From positions 1 to 35,196 of the forward strand of contig JAJPJF010000247.1 in NCBI GenBank assembly GCA_021324415.1: a stretch of 35,196 bases of DNA. Direction: 5' to 3'. Both the position numbers and the translations under genes were made by a program. The number at the start of each line of letters is the position of its first letter. Within the stretch, counting starts at the first letter, position 1. Below, piece after piece: positions 1 through 9,700 of this stretch. Source of the DNA: Nostocales cyanobacterium Centralia_MAG_434 (GTDB lineage: Bacteria; Cyanobacteriota; Cyanobacteriia; Cyanobacteriales; Nostocaceae). Below the pieces are notes generated by a model. The model was not told where the DNA came from, made no database searches, and was given only the letters and a program-made list of their open reading frames with translations.

Positions 1-62
1 CTTGTGGTAACCCTTTCCAGTCTCCCTGTTCTAAATTTACTCCCCGGCGATCGCTATTTTTG

Positions 63-1355
63 TCAGGTAAAGTTGGACAACCTGTCCAGAATCTTCTTCA
101 AGTCACATGTTGCAACAGAACTAAACAAAATCAGTCGAACGGCGCGAGTGCGGAGGCCATATCTATGCAGCCAGTTCAGCAGCACCTGTAAACGATTGCG
201 CAAACCTGGCAAATACACTAGATGAACGCTCAACCACATTAGCCACGGCAAGAAACCCGTGAGTAGAAAGGGGCCAATCTTACCAACACCTGCATAGCAA
301 CCAATAATTGCTAGACGTCCTTTATTGAAGTATTTGAAAGGCTTGGGAGCTTTGCCTTGAATTTGTCGGCTGATGTTTCGTGAGACGGCAACACCTTGCT
401 GTAGCGCTTCTGGTGCTACACCTGAGAGCGGTTTTCTCTTGTCTTGAAAATAGGCTAAGTCACCAATGGCGTAAACATTGGCGTATTCATTGAGTTGCAA
501 CGTGGGCTGCACCATTAGCTTATTCTTGTGAGCTATTTGAGATTTCACATCAGTCTTAGGGAGAGAAGCTTCGAGTCCTGCGACCCAAATCACCGTCGCG
601 GTAGCAAGGGATGAACCATCCAGAAACTCAACCGCACTCTGGGTGACACGGCTAACCCTCGCCTCTAAATACACCTTCACCCCAAGCTGACTCAGTTTTC
701 GAGTAGTATACCGACCTAGACTCTCAGGTAGTTCGGTTAAGATAGTCTTGCGCGACTGCACTAAGATAATTTGTATTTCTTTCAACTCAATATCGAAGTA
801 ATCCTTCTTAAGGGTTTGCTTCAGATCAACTAGTGCGCCCGCTATCTCAACACCAGTGGCACCACCGCCGACAATAACAAATGTGAGTAGCTGTTGACGT
901 TGAATAGGGTCATTCTCCCAGATGGCTTGCTCAAGGCAATGGAAAATATGATTGCGCAGTCTCACAGCCTGAGCCAAAGTCTTCAGAGGAAATGCATTTT
1001 CGGCGGCACCTAAAACACCTAGAAATTTTGTCTGACTGCCGGTTGCCATAACTAGATAGTCGTAAGGAATAACAGCGTTGTTAACTTCAACGACCTGATG
1101 CGTGAAATCAATATGCTTAACCTCAGCCATCAAAAAGCGTGTATTAGTCGCGCGACCTAGTATTGTGCGAATCGGGTAGGCAATCATTTCAGGTTCAATT
1201 TGGGCCGTTGCCACCTGGTATAACAACGGGATAAATAAATTGTAGTTGTTGCGGTCAATCAGTAAGACTTCCGCACTTTTCCTCGATAACGATTGAGCTG
1301 TTTGCATTCCCCCGAATCCTGCACCGAGGATAATGACCCTTGGATATTTTCGCAT
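63..1355 (-). CDS. Type II NAD(P)H dehydrogenase (NDH-2), FAD-dependent
   Basis: This 430-aa single-subunit flavoprotein would oxidise NAD(P)H and reduce quinone at the membrane without pumping protons. The sequence shows the N-terminal FAD dinucleotide fold (ILGAGFGGMQTA, residues about 9-20), a second NAD(P)H-binding fold (FVIVGGGATGVEIAGAL, about 160-176) and the late FAD-contacting motif YAIGDLA (about 295). The C-terminal part contains a hydrophobic stretch (GPFLLTGFLPWLMWLSVHLV) and then a basic tail, which fits the membrane anchor of this family. Length is normal for NDH-2. The ATG puts the FAD motif directly at the N terminus, as expected. It lies 527 bases downstream of the DCC gene on the same strand, separated by a foldback repeat, and is probably a general metabolic gene bordering the biosynthetic region. 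Confident on family; the quinone and NADH/NADPH preference cannot be told. Confidence 0.9.
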   Translation of the reverse strand: MRKYPRVIILGAGFGGMQTAQSLSRKSAEVLLIDRNNYNLFIPLLYQVATAQIEPEMIAYPIRTILGRATNTRFLMAEVKHIDFTHQVVEVNNAVIPYDYLVMATGSQTKFLGVLGAAENAFPLKTLAQAVRLRNHIFHCLEQAIWENDPIQRQQLLTFVIVGGGATGVEIAGALVDLKQTLKKDYFDIELKEIQIILVQSRKTILTELPESLGRYTTRKLSQLGVKVYLEARVSRVTQSAVEFLDGSSLATATVIWVAGLEASLPKTDVKSQIAHKNKLMVQPTLQLNEYANVYAIGDLAYFQDKRKPLSGVAPEALQQGVAVSRNISRQIQGKAPKPFKYFNKGRLAIIGCYAGVGKIGPFLLTGFLPWLMWLSVHLVYLPGLRNRLQVLLNWLHRYGLRTRAVRLILFSSVATCDLKKILDRLSNFT

Positions 1356-1704
1356 AGGTTTTCACACTCTAAATATACTCTAAATGGTAGAAGTGTTGGA
1401 TTTTAATAAAAGCCAAATAAAAATGGGTTCTACCGTTCCCATAATGATATTTCCAGCAATACTATAGCTATAAGTCATGTATTGCCTCAGTTTTAGGTCT
1501 TGATACCCGCAGTAACAGAGTTTTCCATGTTTTTCAGGCTCAAACTCAATTGGAGTAAGAGTTGTAGCTGTATAAAAGGTCGAAATAACAGAAAGAATTC
1601 AAAGCTACGATTTATCAATACTCTTAGTAGTTTTGTCAGTCAACTAGGGTGCAAGATATGACTTAGGTTCCCGGAAATGTCTATTGGGTATACAAAGGGG
1701 TTTT

Positions 1705-1886
1705 TTAACCCTGTTGTGTCACTTTGGGGGAACCCAATCCCCAAAACAGTTACGGGGCTTTAATTTCCACGTTTTGTCTACAAATTTTAGTTTCTGTTAA
1801 AAAATAAAGTCCCAAACCACCACTAAATCATAGTTTCAGAAATTGGGTTCGATTATTGTTTTCCGAGAGTGACACAACAGGGTTAA
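1705..1886. repeat. MITE-like foldback repeat with 19-bp perfect terminal inverted repeats
   Basis: TTAACCCTGTTGTGTCACT at 1705-1723 is the exact reverse complement of AGTGACACAACAGGGTTAA at 1868-1886. A second nested pair, GAACCCAAT (1730-1738) and ATTGGGTTC (1842-1850), would extend the foldback. No open reading frame of note lies inside. The right end covers the stop codon (1883-1885) of the DCC gene, so the last codons of that gene read into the repeat. It may act as a transcription stop for the operon. The remainder of the 1356-1882 spacer shows nothing I recognise. Confidence 0.75.
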
Positions 1887-2299
1887 CCTAAAAACCGAGA
1901 TTTCAATTCTGGGGTAGGCAAACGACACTCTTTCTGTTTGCCAAACCAGCGATATCTGTTTCGTGCAACGAAGGCGTATATTATGTTTCGCAGTGGTGTC
2001 GGCAGAATAAAAAAAAGGGCAAAAAGCGGCCAAGGCCATTTCAAGCGTTTGGCGATGTTTAATACAGCCGTAGATCTCAAGAAAATCCGATTTCCTCGAA
2101 TGATCGCGATGCTGTCGAAATTGTCGCAGTCGAGTTTGTGTTCTCGAAGCTTGCCTTGACCATATTTTGACTGAAGTGGAGCAAAGAAAAATCGTCGTTT
2201 TGGGTCATGATCAATCACAAATAACACAAAAGCGTTACACAAATTGCAGACCCCATCGAAAAGAATAATGTCCTGTGCTGGCTCTGGCGTCTTCTTCAT
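1883..2299 (-). CDS. DCC-family thiol-disulfide oxidoreductase-like protein (DUF393)
   Basis: 138 aa. The N-terminal strand ILFDGVCNLCNAFVLFVI (about residues 12-29) carries the hallmark DGVCxLC motif with a CxxC-type pair, followed by the family's DPKRRFFFAPLQS block. The family (PF04134) has a thioredoxin-like look, but its substrates are not established. The start ATG overlaps the stop of the upstream ABC gene (ATGA) and has a GGAG ribosome site, so it is translationally coupled as the last gene of the operon. DCC proteins commonly occur beside or fused to HTTM membrane proteins; here an HTTM gene is the first gene of the same operon, about 20 kb away. The stop codon lies inside the terminal inverted repeat of a MITE-like element, so the native C terminus may have been slightly altered. 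Confidence 0.85.
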   Translation of the reverse strand: MKKTPEPAQDIILFDGVCNLCNAFVLFVIDHDPKRRFFFAPLQSKYGQGKLREHKLDCDNFDSIAIIRGNRIFLRSTAVLNIAKRLKWPWPLFALFFILPTPLRNIIYAFVARNRYRWFGKQKECRLPTPELKSRFLG

Positions 2300-3975
2300 T
2301 GCACTCCACCTACGTTTTTTTCAGTTCTAACAATGGTGATAACCTGATCTGACAGTTCAATTAATACAGGGTTCTGCGATACTACAATCCATGCCGCATT
2401 ACTCTTGGCTCGGATGGTTTCCCAGATGCGACGAGCCGTAGAAGGGTCAAGTGAAGAATCGCAGTCATCGACCAAGAACAATTCGGCTGGCCTAACGAGC
2501 ATACGTGCTAGCGCAAGGCGCTGACGTTGGCCACCCGAGAGTCGGTCTGCGCCGCCAGAGTCAAGTTGAGTGTCTGCCCCCTGAAGCAGCTCAGCGGAGC
2601 CTGGCTCAAGTTGGACGTAGCGCATCACAGTTTCTATGTCTACTGATGAGAGTTGAGAATAGCCAAGTTTTATATTTTCTCCTAGGCTTCCTTGCAAAAA
2701 ATGGGGAGACTGACTAGCGTAAGCAACTCGCGGCGAACGCATCCACTGGTGGTTTCCCGTGACGTCAATTCCGTTCCAAAAAACTTTGCCAACAACGCCT
2801 GAATTTAACCCAAGTAAGCTGTGCAATAGTCGGCTTTTACCCGCTCCAATTTCACCCGTGATTGCAACCAGTTCACCTGGCCGAACTTTAAACGTGATGG
2901 GTACAGGAGCAGAAATTCCCGGAAGGGCATTATAAGTTAAGCCTTCAACAACAAGCTCGTGCAGAGGTTCTGTAACTTCGGGCGCAGGTGGAAATTGTTC
3001 TTGCTCATCAACATACAATTGATTCAACCTGTTAAAAGCAACTTTGCCATTTTGGTATCGCGCCAGGATTTTGCCAAAGAAGTACATCTGCTGACCAAGC
3101 CAAGAGGAATAGGTGAGAAAAAGTATAAGTTTACCCACTTCAAAGCCGCTACTTTTAACCCGGAGGCTCATGGTGAGAAGGATAATCGATGTGCCAAGCA
3201 GCACTAAATTTCGGAATAGATCGGATAGCAAATCGGCAAACAATTGCTGCCGCAAAAGGACACCGCGTCGTTCAGTGAATTTCTGCTCTAGGCGGTTCAT
3301 ATAATTTTCTACAGTACCAGCAAGACGCAAATCACGAATTCCCACAAGTGTGTCTGTGATTAGTGCTCCAATGCGACCTTGCTGAGAACGGGTTTCAAAT
3401 TGCAGTGCAGCCACTTTGTTTTTCAGCACAATCGAAACCAAGAGTCCACTCAGCAACAGCAAAAGCGGAATGGCCATAGCTAAATCAGTCGTAGCTAAAA
3501 CTGTGACTGAGAAAATTGAAAGAATGGAACGATAAATGAGATCAGTTGTCCACTCTAACAAACCACCAAGTTCGTGAGTGTCGTCGCGCAAACGGTTTAG
3601 TATTTCGCCGCTACTAGTGCGGATGATCTGCTCATTAGGCCGCGCCAGCAAGCGGTCAAGAATGTCGATTTTAATCCAAGCGCTGGTTTTAAAAATCAAT
3701 TCGAAAGTGAGTTGGAGTGCGCTCAGGAGCAGAACAGCCCGAATGACCATGAACCCAACAATGGCTATGAGCAGCCACCATGCATGAGAATCCACGGGCT
3801 TACCGCTGACCTCATCAATTAATGTTGCAGTCATGGAACCAATGAGGAGAGGAAGCGCATAAACACCACTCCATGATACTAAGGAAGAAAGGTATAGTCC
3901 TTTGATACGAACAGCTTGTTGAAAAAGAAAACTGATTAGACCTGAGCCAATCGCCGCAGTAGGTACGAGTCTCAT
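2296..3975 (-). CDS. ABC exporter half-transporter (TM-NBD), degenerate ATP-site subunit
   Basis: 559 aa: an N-terminal six-helix exporter transmembrane domain (about 1-320), then a nucleotide-binding domain (about 340-555). Visible motifs are Walker A GEIGAGKS, a canonical signature LSGGQRQRLALARML, and a Walker B LFLVDDCDSSLD in which the usual catalytic Glu is Asp. The switch-loop His is replaced (VVSQNP instead of SHR-type). Its own ATP site is therefore degenerate, while its intact LSGGQ would complete the partner's site, as in heterodimeric exporters of the TM287/288 type. A strong AGGAGG ribosome site lies upstream, and the start overlaps the stop of the partner gene by 4 bases. The likely job is efflux of the peptide made by the linked NRPSs; the substrate is inferred from context only. 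Confidence 0.92.
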   Translation of the reverse strand: MRLVPTAAIGSGLISFLFQQAVRIKGLYLSSLVSWSGVYALPLLIGSMTATLIDEVSGKPVDSHAWWLLIAIVGFMVIRAVLLLSALQLTFELIFKTSAWIKIDILDRLLARPNEQIIRTSSGEILNRLRDDTHELGGLLEWTTDLIYRSILSIFSVTVLATTDLAMAIPLLLLLSGLLVSIVLKNKVAALQFETRSQQGRIGALITDTLVGIRDLRLAGTVENYMNRLEQKFTERRGVLLRQQLFADLLSDLFRNLVLLGTSIILLTMSLRVKSSGFEVGKLILFLTYSSWLGQQMYFFGKILARYQNGKVAFNRLNQLYVDEQEQFPPAPEVTEPLHELVVEGLTYNALPGISAPVPITFKVRPGELVAITGEIGAGKSRLLHSLLGLNSGVVGKVFWNGIDVTGNHQWMRSPRVAYASQSPHFLQGSLGENIKLGYSQLSSVDIETVMRYVQLEPGSAELLQGADTQLDSGGADRLSGGQRQRLALARMLVRPAELFLVDDCDSSLDPSTARRIWETIRAKSNAAWIVVSQNPVLIELSDQVITIVRTEKNVGGVQ

Positions 3976-5720
3976 AGCATTTCCTCCTTATGGTTCAACG
4001 TCCTGGAACGTGTTTTGTATTCAATTATCCGTCCGTTCTCTATCACGATCACTTCGTCTGCCTCTCGGATAGCAGTATGCCGATGTTCAACCATAATCAC
4101 GGTGAGACCTTTGGACACTGTCTCAATCAGTTTTGTCCAACTCAGTTCTGATTGCACGTCCATTACTGAAGTGCCTTCATCAATGATGAGTAGATTGCTG
4201 GGGCGAAGCAATACTCGAACACCCATGAGCAGCTGCATTTCGCCCTTGGAAAGGACACGCCCGCCTGAGCCTATCATGGTGTCGAGACCCTGGGGGAGAT
4301 CCTTAATCCAGCGAGCAGCATCAAGTTTTTCCAAAATTTCCCAAAGTTGGTTATCACTAATTTGCGTAGAAAAGAGAGATATGTTGTCCCTCACCGAGGC
4401 GGAAAATACATGGGAGCGCTGACTGAGCACTGCGACTCGACTCACGAAAACTGGTGGTGGTATCAATGAAGCATCTACGCCACCAATAAGTACACGCCCA
4501 ACGTTGGGTGCGACAAGCCCACAAAGTAAATTGATGATTGTGCTTTTGCCGACTCCTGTTCTGCCAATGATGCCAACCTTCTTTCCAGGCGCTACGTCAA
4601 ACGTAACATTGCGTAAAACCGACGAAGCCGGGTCGTAGCCAAATGTTACATTCTCGAATGACACTGGCAGTGCTCCGGCAGTCAAAGGTTGTGTAGACCA
4701 TTCTTGGTTCTGCTGCTCCTCAAGTGCTGCAGCTGTCATGGAAAGCACAGCCATCATCTGCTGCAATTCACCAGCTAGGGAGGATGTCTCCTCGAGTGGT
4801 TTTTGCAGTAGGTCAATATAAAGGTAAATGGCGGTAATTGTGCCAACAGTAATGGAGCTAAGTTCAAGTTGACGCAGTCCATAGGCAAATCCGAGTCCGA
4901 AGGAAGTAGCGACAAACAGCTGTGTCACTGGCCAAAAGGCACGCCCTCTGGTGTAAGCACGGTTTTCAATTTGATAAAGTTTATCAATGATTCTACGAGT
5001 ATGTTCAACAGCCCAGACCAAACCATTGAGGATGTGCAAATCATCGCGAGCAGCTAACAGGTCACCCATGAAACCAAAAAGCTCGGCTTGTTTATAACGT
5101 GCATTTTTCCAGAATTTTACTGAAATTCGACTGAGTCTACTTAAAACGAAAAAATTTACAATCAAGAGGATGGAGATGCCCACTCCTGCGGCTGGGATGG
5201 TTTTTAGTAGAACTAGGGTCGTACTAATGATGAGCGCTGCATTGCCGACTAATTTAAAACCTGAGTCAGAAATGGAACGACCGATAATGTCGGCGTTGCC
5301 TTCAATCTGCTCTAGCAGATCGCCGACGGGCCTCCTTTCAATCTCAAGCACAGGGTTCTCAACAGCGATACGCCTCAAGAGCTGAATTCTTAGTCTATCG
5401 GCAATTTGCCACCCTGTTTTCACACTTAGATAGTTGGCTACTACGCGAGCAACTCCACCAAATAAAGCGACGGTAAAGTAAGTCAGCGCAATTGACGAGA
5501 GGTAACTTGAGGTTCCGTTGACAACGGCTTTGTCCACAAAATGCTTCACAAGCATGGGTCCGCTTAAAGTCGCCAGCACACTTAGCATCAAAACGCATAG
5601 TGTAGCAGCAGTGATGAATTTGACCCGTCCAAATTCACTTAAAAGAAGCTCGATGCCTTGGATGCGAGCGGGCAGGCTTGAGTGAGGCTTTTGCCTCGTT
5701 GCAAGATTGTGCCTACTCAT
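3972..5720 (-). CDS. ABC exporter half-transporter (TM-NBD), catalytic-site subunit
   Basis: 582 aa with an exporter transmembrane domain (about 30-330) and a nucleotide-binding domain (about 350-570). Walker A is GRTGVGKST, Walker B is LLIIDEGTSVMD with the catalytic Glu present, and the H-loop reads MVEHRHT with His present. The signature is degenerate (LSKGEMQ instead of LSGGQ). This is the exact complement of the downstream subunit, so the pair should form one hydrolytic and one degenerate site. The start follows a GGAG site inside the end of the GNAT gene and overlaps it by 4 bases (ATGA), which indicates coupled translation. Export of the cluster product, or resistance to it, is the reasonable role. 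Confidence 0.92.
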   Translation of the reverse strand: MSRHNLATRQKPHSSLPARIQGIELLLSEFGRVKFITAATLCVLMLSVLATLSGPMLVKHFVDKAVVNGTSSYLSSIALTYFTVALFGGVARVVANYLSVKTGWQIADRLRIQLLRRIAVENPVLEIERRPVGDLLEQIEGNADIIGRSISDSGFKLVGNAALIISTTLVLLKTIPAAGVGISILLIVNFFVLSRLSRISVKFWKNARYKQAELFGFMGDLLAARDDLHILNGLVWAVEHTRRIIDKLYQIENRAYTRGRAFWPVTQLFVATSFGLGFAYGLRQLELSSITVGTITAIYLYIDLLQKPLEETSSLAGELQQMMAVLSMTAAALEEQQNQEWSTQPLTAGALPVSFENVTFGYDPASSVLRNVTFDVAPGKKVGIIGRTGVGKSTIINLLCGLVAPNVGRVLIGGVDASLIPPPVFVSRVAVLSQRSHVFSASVRDNISLFSTQISDNQLWEILEKLDAARWIKDLPQGLDTMIGSGGRVLSKGEMQLLMGVRVLLRPSNLLIIDEGTSVMDVQSELSWTKLIETVSKGLTVIMVEHRHTAIREADEVIVIENGRIIEYKTRSRTLNHKEEML

Positions 5721-6526
5721 TTCGTTTCTCCAGTATTACCTTGCTCGTTTTGATTTGCTGCTGGTGTATATGTAAATGGCTGAGTGTGCGTGAGAAACTC
5801 AAAACCAAGCCCTCTGAAAATAGGTTCAGAGGTGGGAAGCGCATCAACAAGCACTGCTCTGCAACCACGTGCTGCTGCCTCATTGAGAAAATGCTTAATT
5901 AATGCAGTGAAAAAACCTTTCTTGCGGTAGGTCGATTTTGTCCGTCCACCAGCCAATTCAGCAAAAATGCTGTTGGTTGGATAGTAAGCGCGCAGACAAG
6001 AAACTGGTTCTCCATTTACACTTAAAACACATATACTTAGCTGATCGGGTATCGTCTTCAAAATTTCAGAGAGTGCCTGTTTTTCCTTATCTACGTTGCG
6101 ACGCCCAATTTGGTGTGATATCTGTGCAACGGCTTCAAGACCATTTTCGTCAACCACAATTACGATTTTACTGCCATCAGGCAAGGTTAAGTTGTTCACA
6201 CTTTGGATGTTTAAGTTGGCAATGGGATAGACAAGGACACTTTCTTGTTCTTCGGCTTTGAAACCCGCCGCGAGAAGGCTGTTGACTAGGTTCTCGTGGC
6301 CGTCATGATCATAGACTTTCCACTCTACGTCATAACCGTTTTTGTCGGCCAAAGCCTTTTCGGCAGCGATCAGTGAGGCAATCTCCCCAGGATTTGACCG
6401 TACGGCGATGATGCGGCATTCCGAGAGGTTCGGGGAATACTCTCTTGCCACCTCCCCTTTATCTGCAACGCTCCATCTTTCGGCGTCCAGTTTTTCCAGA
6501 AATCGCATCTTCTCAACTTCGTTCAT
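5717..6526 (-). CDS. GNAT-family N-acetyltransferase
   Basis: About 269 aa. The C-terminal half (about 170-255) has the GNAT core, with the acetyl-CoA pyrophosphate loop in GGRTKSTYRKKGFFTALI and a late strand/helix pair VLVDALPTSEPIFRGLGFEF, typical of motifs A and B. The N-terminal half is a less conserved extension that may be a second, degenerate GNAT-like fold. I chose the ATG at 6524-6526 because GGTGAG sits five bases upstream; a GTG at 6533-6535 would add three residues. It is the first gene after the KS/NRPS hybrid and overlaps the ABC gene by 4 bases. It could acetylate the peptide product for tailoring or self-protection, but nothing in the sequence fixes the substrate. Confidence 0.82.
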   Translation of the reverse strand: MNEVEKMRFLEKLDAERWSVADKGEVAREYSPNLSECRIIAVRSNPGEIASLIAAEKALADKNGYDVEWKVYDHDGHENLVNSLLAAGFKAEEQESVLVYPIANLNIQSVNNLTLPDGSKIVIVVDENGLEAVAQISHQIGRRNVDKEKQALSEILKTIPDQLSICVLSVNGEPVSCLRAYYPTNSIFAELAGGRTKSTYRKKGFFTALIKHFLNEAAARGCRAVLVDALPTSEPIFRGLGFEFLTHTQPFTYTPAANQNEQGNTGETK

Positions 6527-6556
6527 ATAACTCACCGTTCGCGTAATAGAATTTGA

Positions 6557-6690
6557 TTAAGAGGAATTATCTACAAGATTGCTATAAATATCAGGTGGAA
6601 GACCGAGCAAACTAATAATTTCCTTTTGTAGAGGGTTTAAAGGAGGGACATAGCCAAAACGCTCACCCCGGTACACTCTACACAACTCTC
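6557..6690 (-). other. Short degenerate coding-like remnant in the NRPS-GNAT spacer
   Basis: One minus-strand frame reads a plausible protein tail that includes FGYVPPLNPLQKEIISLL and ends at a TAA (6557-6559). It is closed upstream by a stop and has no start codon or ribosome site. It looks like the C-terminal tail of a lost gene, possibly a transposase, but I do not recognise it with certainty. It is the only notable content of the 6527-6787 spacer, the single real gap in the operon. Confidence 0.25.
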
Positions 6691-6787
6691 TTTCTCACAC
6701 AAGGTATGCCAAAAACGATCACCTACAGTGGGCAGAACGCCATCGCCTGCTTAGATACTTTCCCTTATTTCATCTATTTCACTAAAC

Positions 6788-9700
6788 TCATCCTCGATTG
6801 CGCAAACGGTAAGATATAATCCTTCCCAACTCCAAAATTTCTTCTATTGAGCGTCCTTCCACCATAGCAGTGAGAATTTCGCCCACCTGTTCTGCATAGC
6901 GACATGCCAAGTTAGGTGAGAAGATATCAACATTATAGGTGAGGGCAAGTTGCAAAGAATCATTTGTACGCCCAAATGCAAATAACAAGTCCGCCTCCTT
7001 AGAACGACGTGGCAGATCCATTACTTCTAACCAAAGTAGACTTTCTCGATTCTCCTTTTGCTCTGAACTTAAATCGTCTAAAGCGACCATTATATCAAAC
7101 AGAGGACTGCGGTCTACGCCTCTTTGCCACCCAAGGTCTCCCATCGTCCACCCATAGGGGTATGCCTGGTGTTCAAAGGCTTTGAGTAAATTACCATATA
7201 AACGATTAAGCAGTTCATGCAGACTCTCTTCTGGTTGTAGTTGCAGGCGAAGTGGAACTGTATTGATGTTAAAGCCAATTTGGTTCTCTAGCTCGAGGCG
7301 ATCGCGTCCCCGAGTATATGTGCCTATAGTTACGTCCTGTTCACCCGTGCATGCTAAAGCCAGTAAAGATACTGCAGCCTGAACTACAACGAATTCCGTG
7401 CATCCGACGTGGCGAGCCAGGGCGGCAAATTTCTGCGTCAGGACATCTGGATAACGTATGTACAACCGACTGCCGTTGATGGTTGCCATCTGCGGACGTA
7501 CTCGGTCGATGGGAAGCTCAACCATCGATGTTGCTCCGGCTAATTGTGACATCCAGAAAGTCCACAGCTGTTTCTTTTTCTCCTGAGATAAATTCTGTCG
7601 CTGCCAAGTTGCTGTGTCTTTAGGTTGTACCAGAGGAGTACGGGGGGGTAGTGAACGGTTGTGAAATACAGCTTCGTAATGTCTGAGCAAATCTTCTTCA
7701 AACACCTGTGCAGACCGACCATCAGAAATGAGTTGATGTAGTGAAATCAGCAGAGTAAAAATGCCCGGATTTGTCTTAATCAGATCAATGCGCACCAAGG
7801 GTTCTTTATAGATGTTGAAAGGGATTTTTATCTGATGTTCGACCAACTGTTTCAGAGCCGCCTCAGAGTCTTCTGTATGGGAAAAGTCATGGGTTCGCAG
7901 GGGCAAGGGCAGCACGCCAGCCTCATGTACTACCTGAACAGGCTCACCGGATTGCATGTGGAAGGTTGTTCGCAGTGCTTCATGCTGCTTAATCAGATTT
8001 GCAACAGCCTTGGTAAAGATTTTCTCGTCGAACTGACCGTGAACCCTGTACAGGTCGTTACGATTGAATGCTGCCCGCTCGACGTAATCTCGCTCAATCT
8101 GGAGCAGCAATTCTTGCGTCAGTGCAATTGGATAGGTGCCAGATCCCCCAAGTGACTCAATACGTTCAACATCTGTTGGCTTGCTTTGCACTATCCTCTC
8201 AGCCAGCTTGGAGAGGCTGGGTTGGAGGAAAATTGCTTCAATTGGCAGGTCTACTTGCAAATGATTGCGAATGCGTGCGAGCACTTGAATTGCTCGCAGG
8301 GAGTTGCCTCCAAGGTCGAAAAAACTGTCGTTAATGTCAAAATCTTTGCGTTTCAGCACTTCCTCCCAAATCTCTCGAAGCATCTGTAATGCTGATTGAT
8401 GGGAAATGAAATCTGCGGATGAGGCAGAACGGGAATTGACATTTGCAAGCCCATTGTTATAACTATTACCCGCGCTAACACGTTTGGCAAGGGTTTTTCG
8501 ATCAATTTTCCCATTATTTGTCAAAGGAAGCTTGTCAATTTCCCAGAATATCCCTGGAACCATATGATTTGGCAGACGCTGCATCAAGAATATACGGCAG
8601 TTATCAATCGAGCCTTGGAAATGAAGCACGACAAAGGCACAGAGCTGATCTTTTTCTTCAGCAGCAGTCACAACGGCAGCACTTTTCACGTCTGGGCATT
8701 CAATTAGACAACGTTCGATTTCGCCTAGGTCGATGCGAAATCCTCGCACTTTGACTTGGTTGTCCTTGCGACCGTAAAATTCCAGGGTTAATTCGGAAGT
8801 CCAGCGCCCTTGATCGCCTGTGCGATACATCCGACGACCGGGCTCAAAAGGATCTTCAGTAAAGACTCTATTTGTTTGCTCTGGGTCGTCAAGATAACCA
8901 TGTCCCACGCAAATCCCCGATACATAAATATCGCCGATACTCCCCTCTGGGAGCACGCGGCGTTCCGCGTCTAGGATATAGATATACGAGTTGAGAATAG
9001 GTCGGCCCACTGGCACAGAACTGTGATCGATTGGTTTGGTAATAATATGATGCGTGATGTCATCTGAAGCTTCAGTAGGGCCGTAGGCGTTGACGATTGA
9101 CACATTGGGAAACTGATGCAGCCAACGGTTAACCAGATGGGGATGCACTTCTTCGCCCGTAACTAGGAGGTACTTAAGGGCATTGAACTTAGGATAAGAG
9201 CCAACCTGTTTCCAAACGTCGAGCATTGTACTAAGATAGGACGGAACAACTTCCAGTACTGTCACAGCATCAGCTTCGATCTGGTTACTAAATAGTTGCG
9301 GATCAAGCTGAACACATTGGGGATAAATAACGCTGCGTCCACCTATGAAGGGTGCGGCAAACATCTGCCAAATAGAAATGTCAAAACTGCTGCGTGCATT
9401 TTGGGCGACAATGCTCTGTTCAGAAAGTTGAATATCTATGACTTTTGTATGCAAATGGTTTAGCATGCCCAGATGTTCAATCATCACGCCTTTTGGAGTA
9501 CCCGTCGAACCTGATGTGAAGATTACATAAGCCAAATCAATTTCTGCCACATTTAAGTCCAAGTTACTAGTGTTTTCCTGCTCACCGCTTTTTTCCGTCA
9601 AAGCAACTACCTTGTGTCCAGCAGCAGCAAGGTGATTGGCGGCAGTTGCCTCAAGTTGGCGAGGGTCATACATTGCCATCTTCACTTGGGCAGAGCCAAA

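Noticed and set aside
4015-4422. 135-codon plus-strand open frame
   Set aside because: Antisense to the ABC nucleotide-binding domain; no family resemblance or ribosome site.
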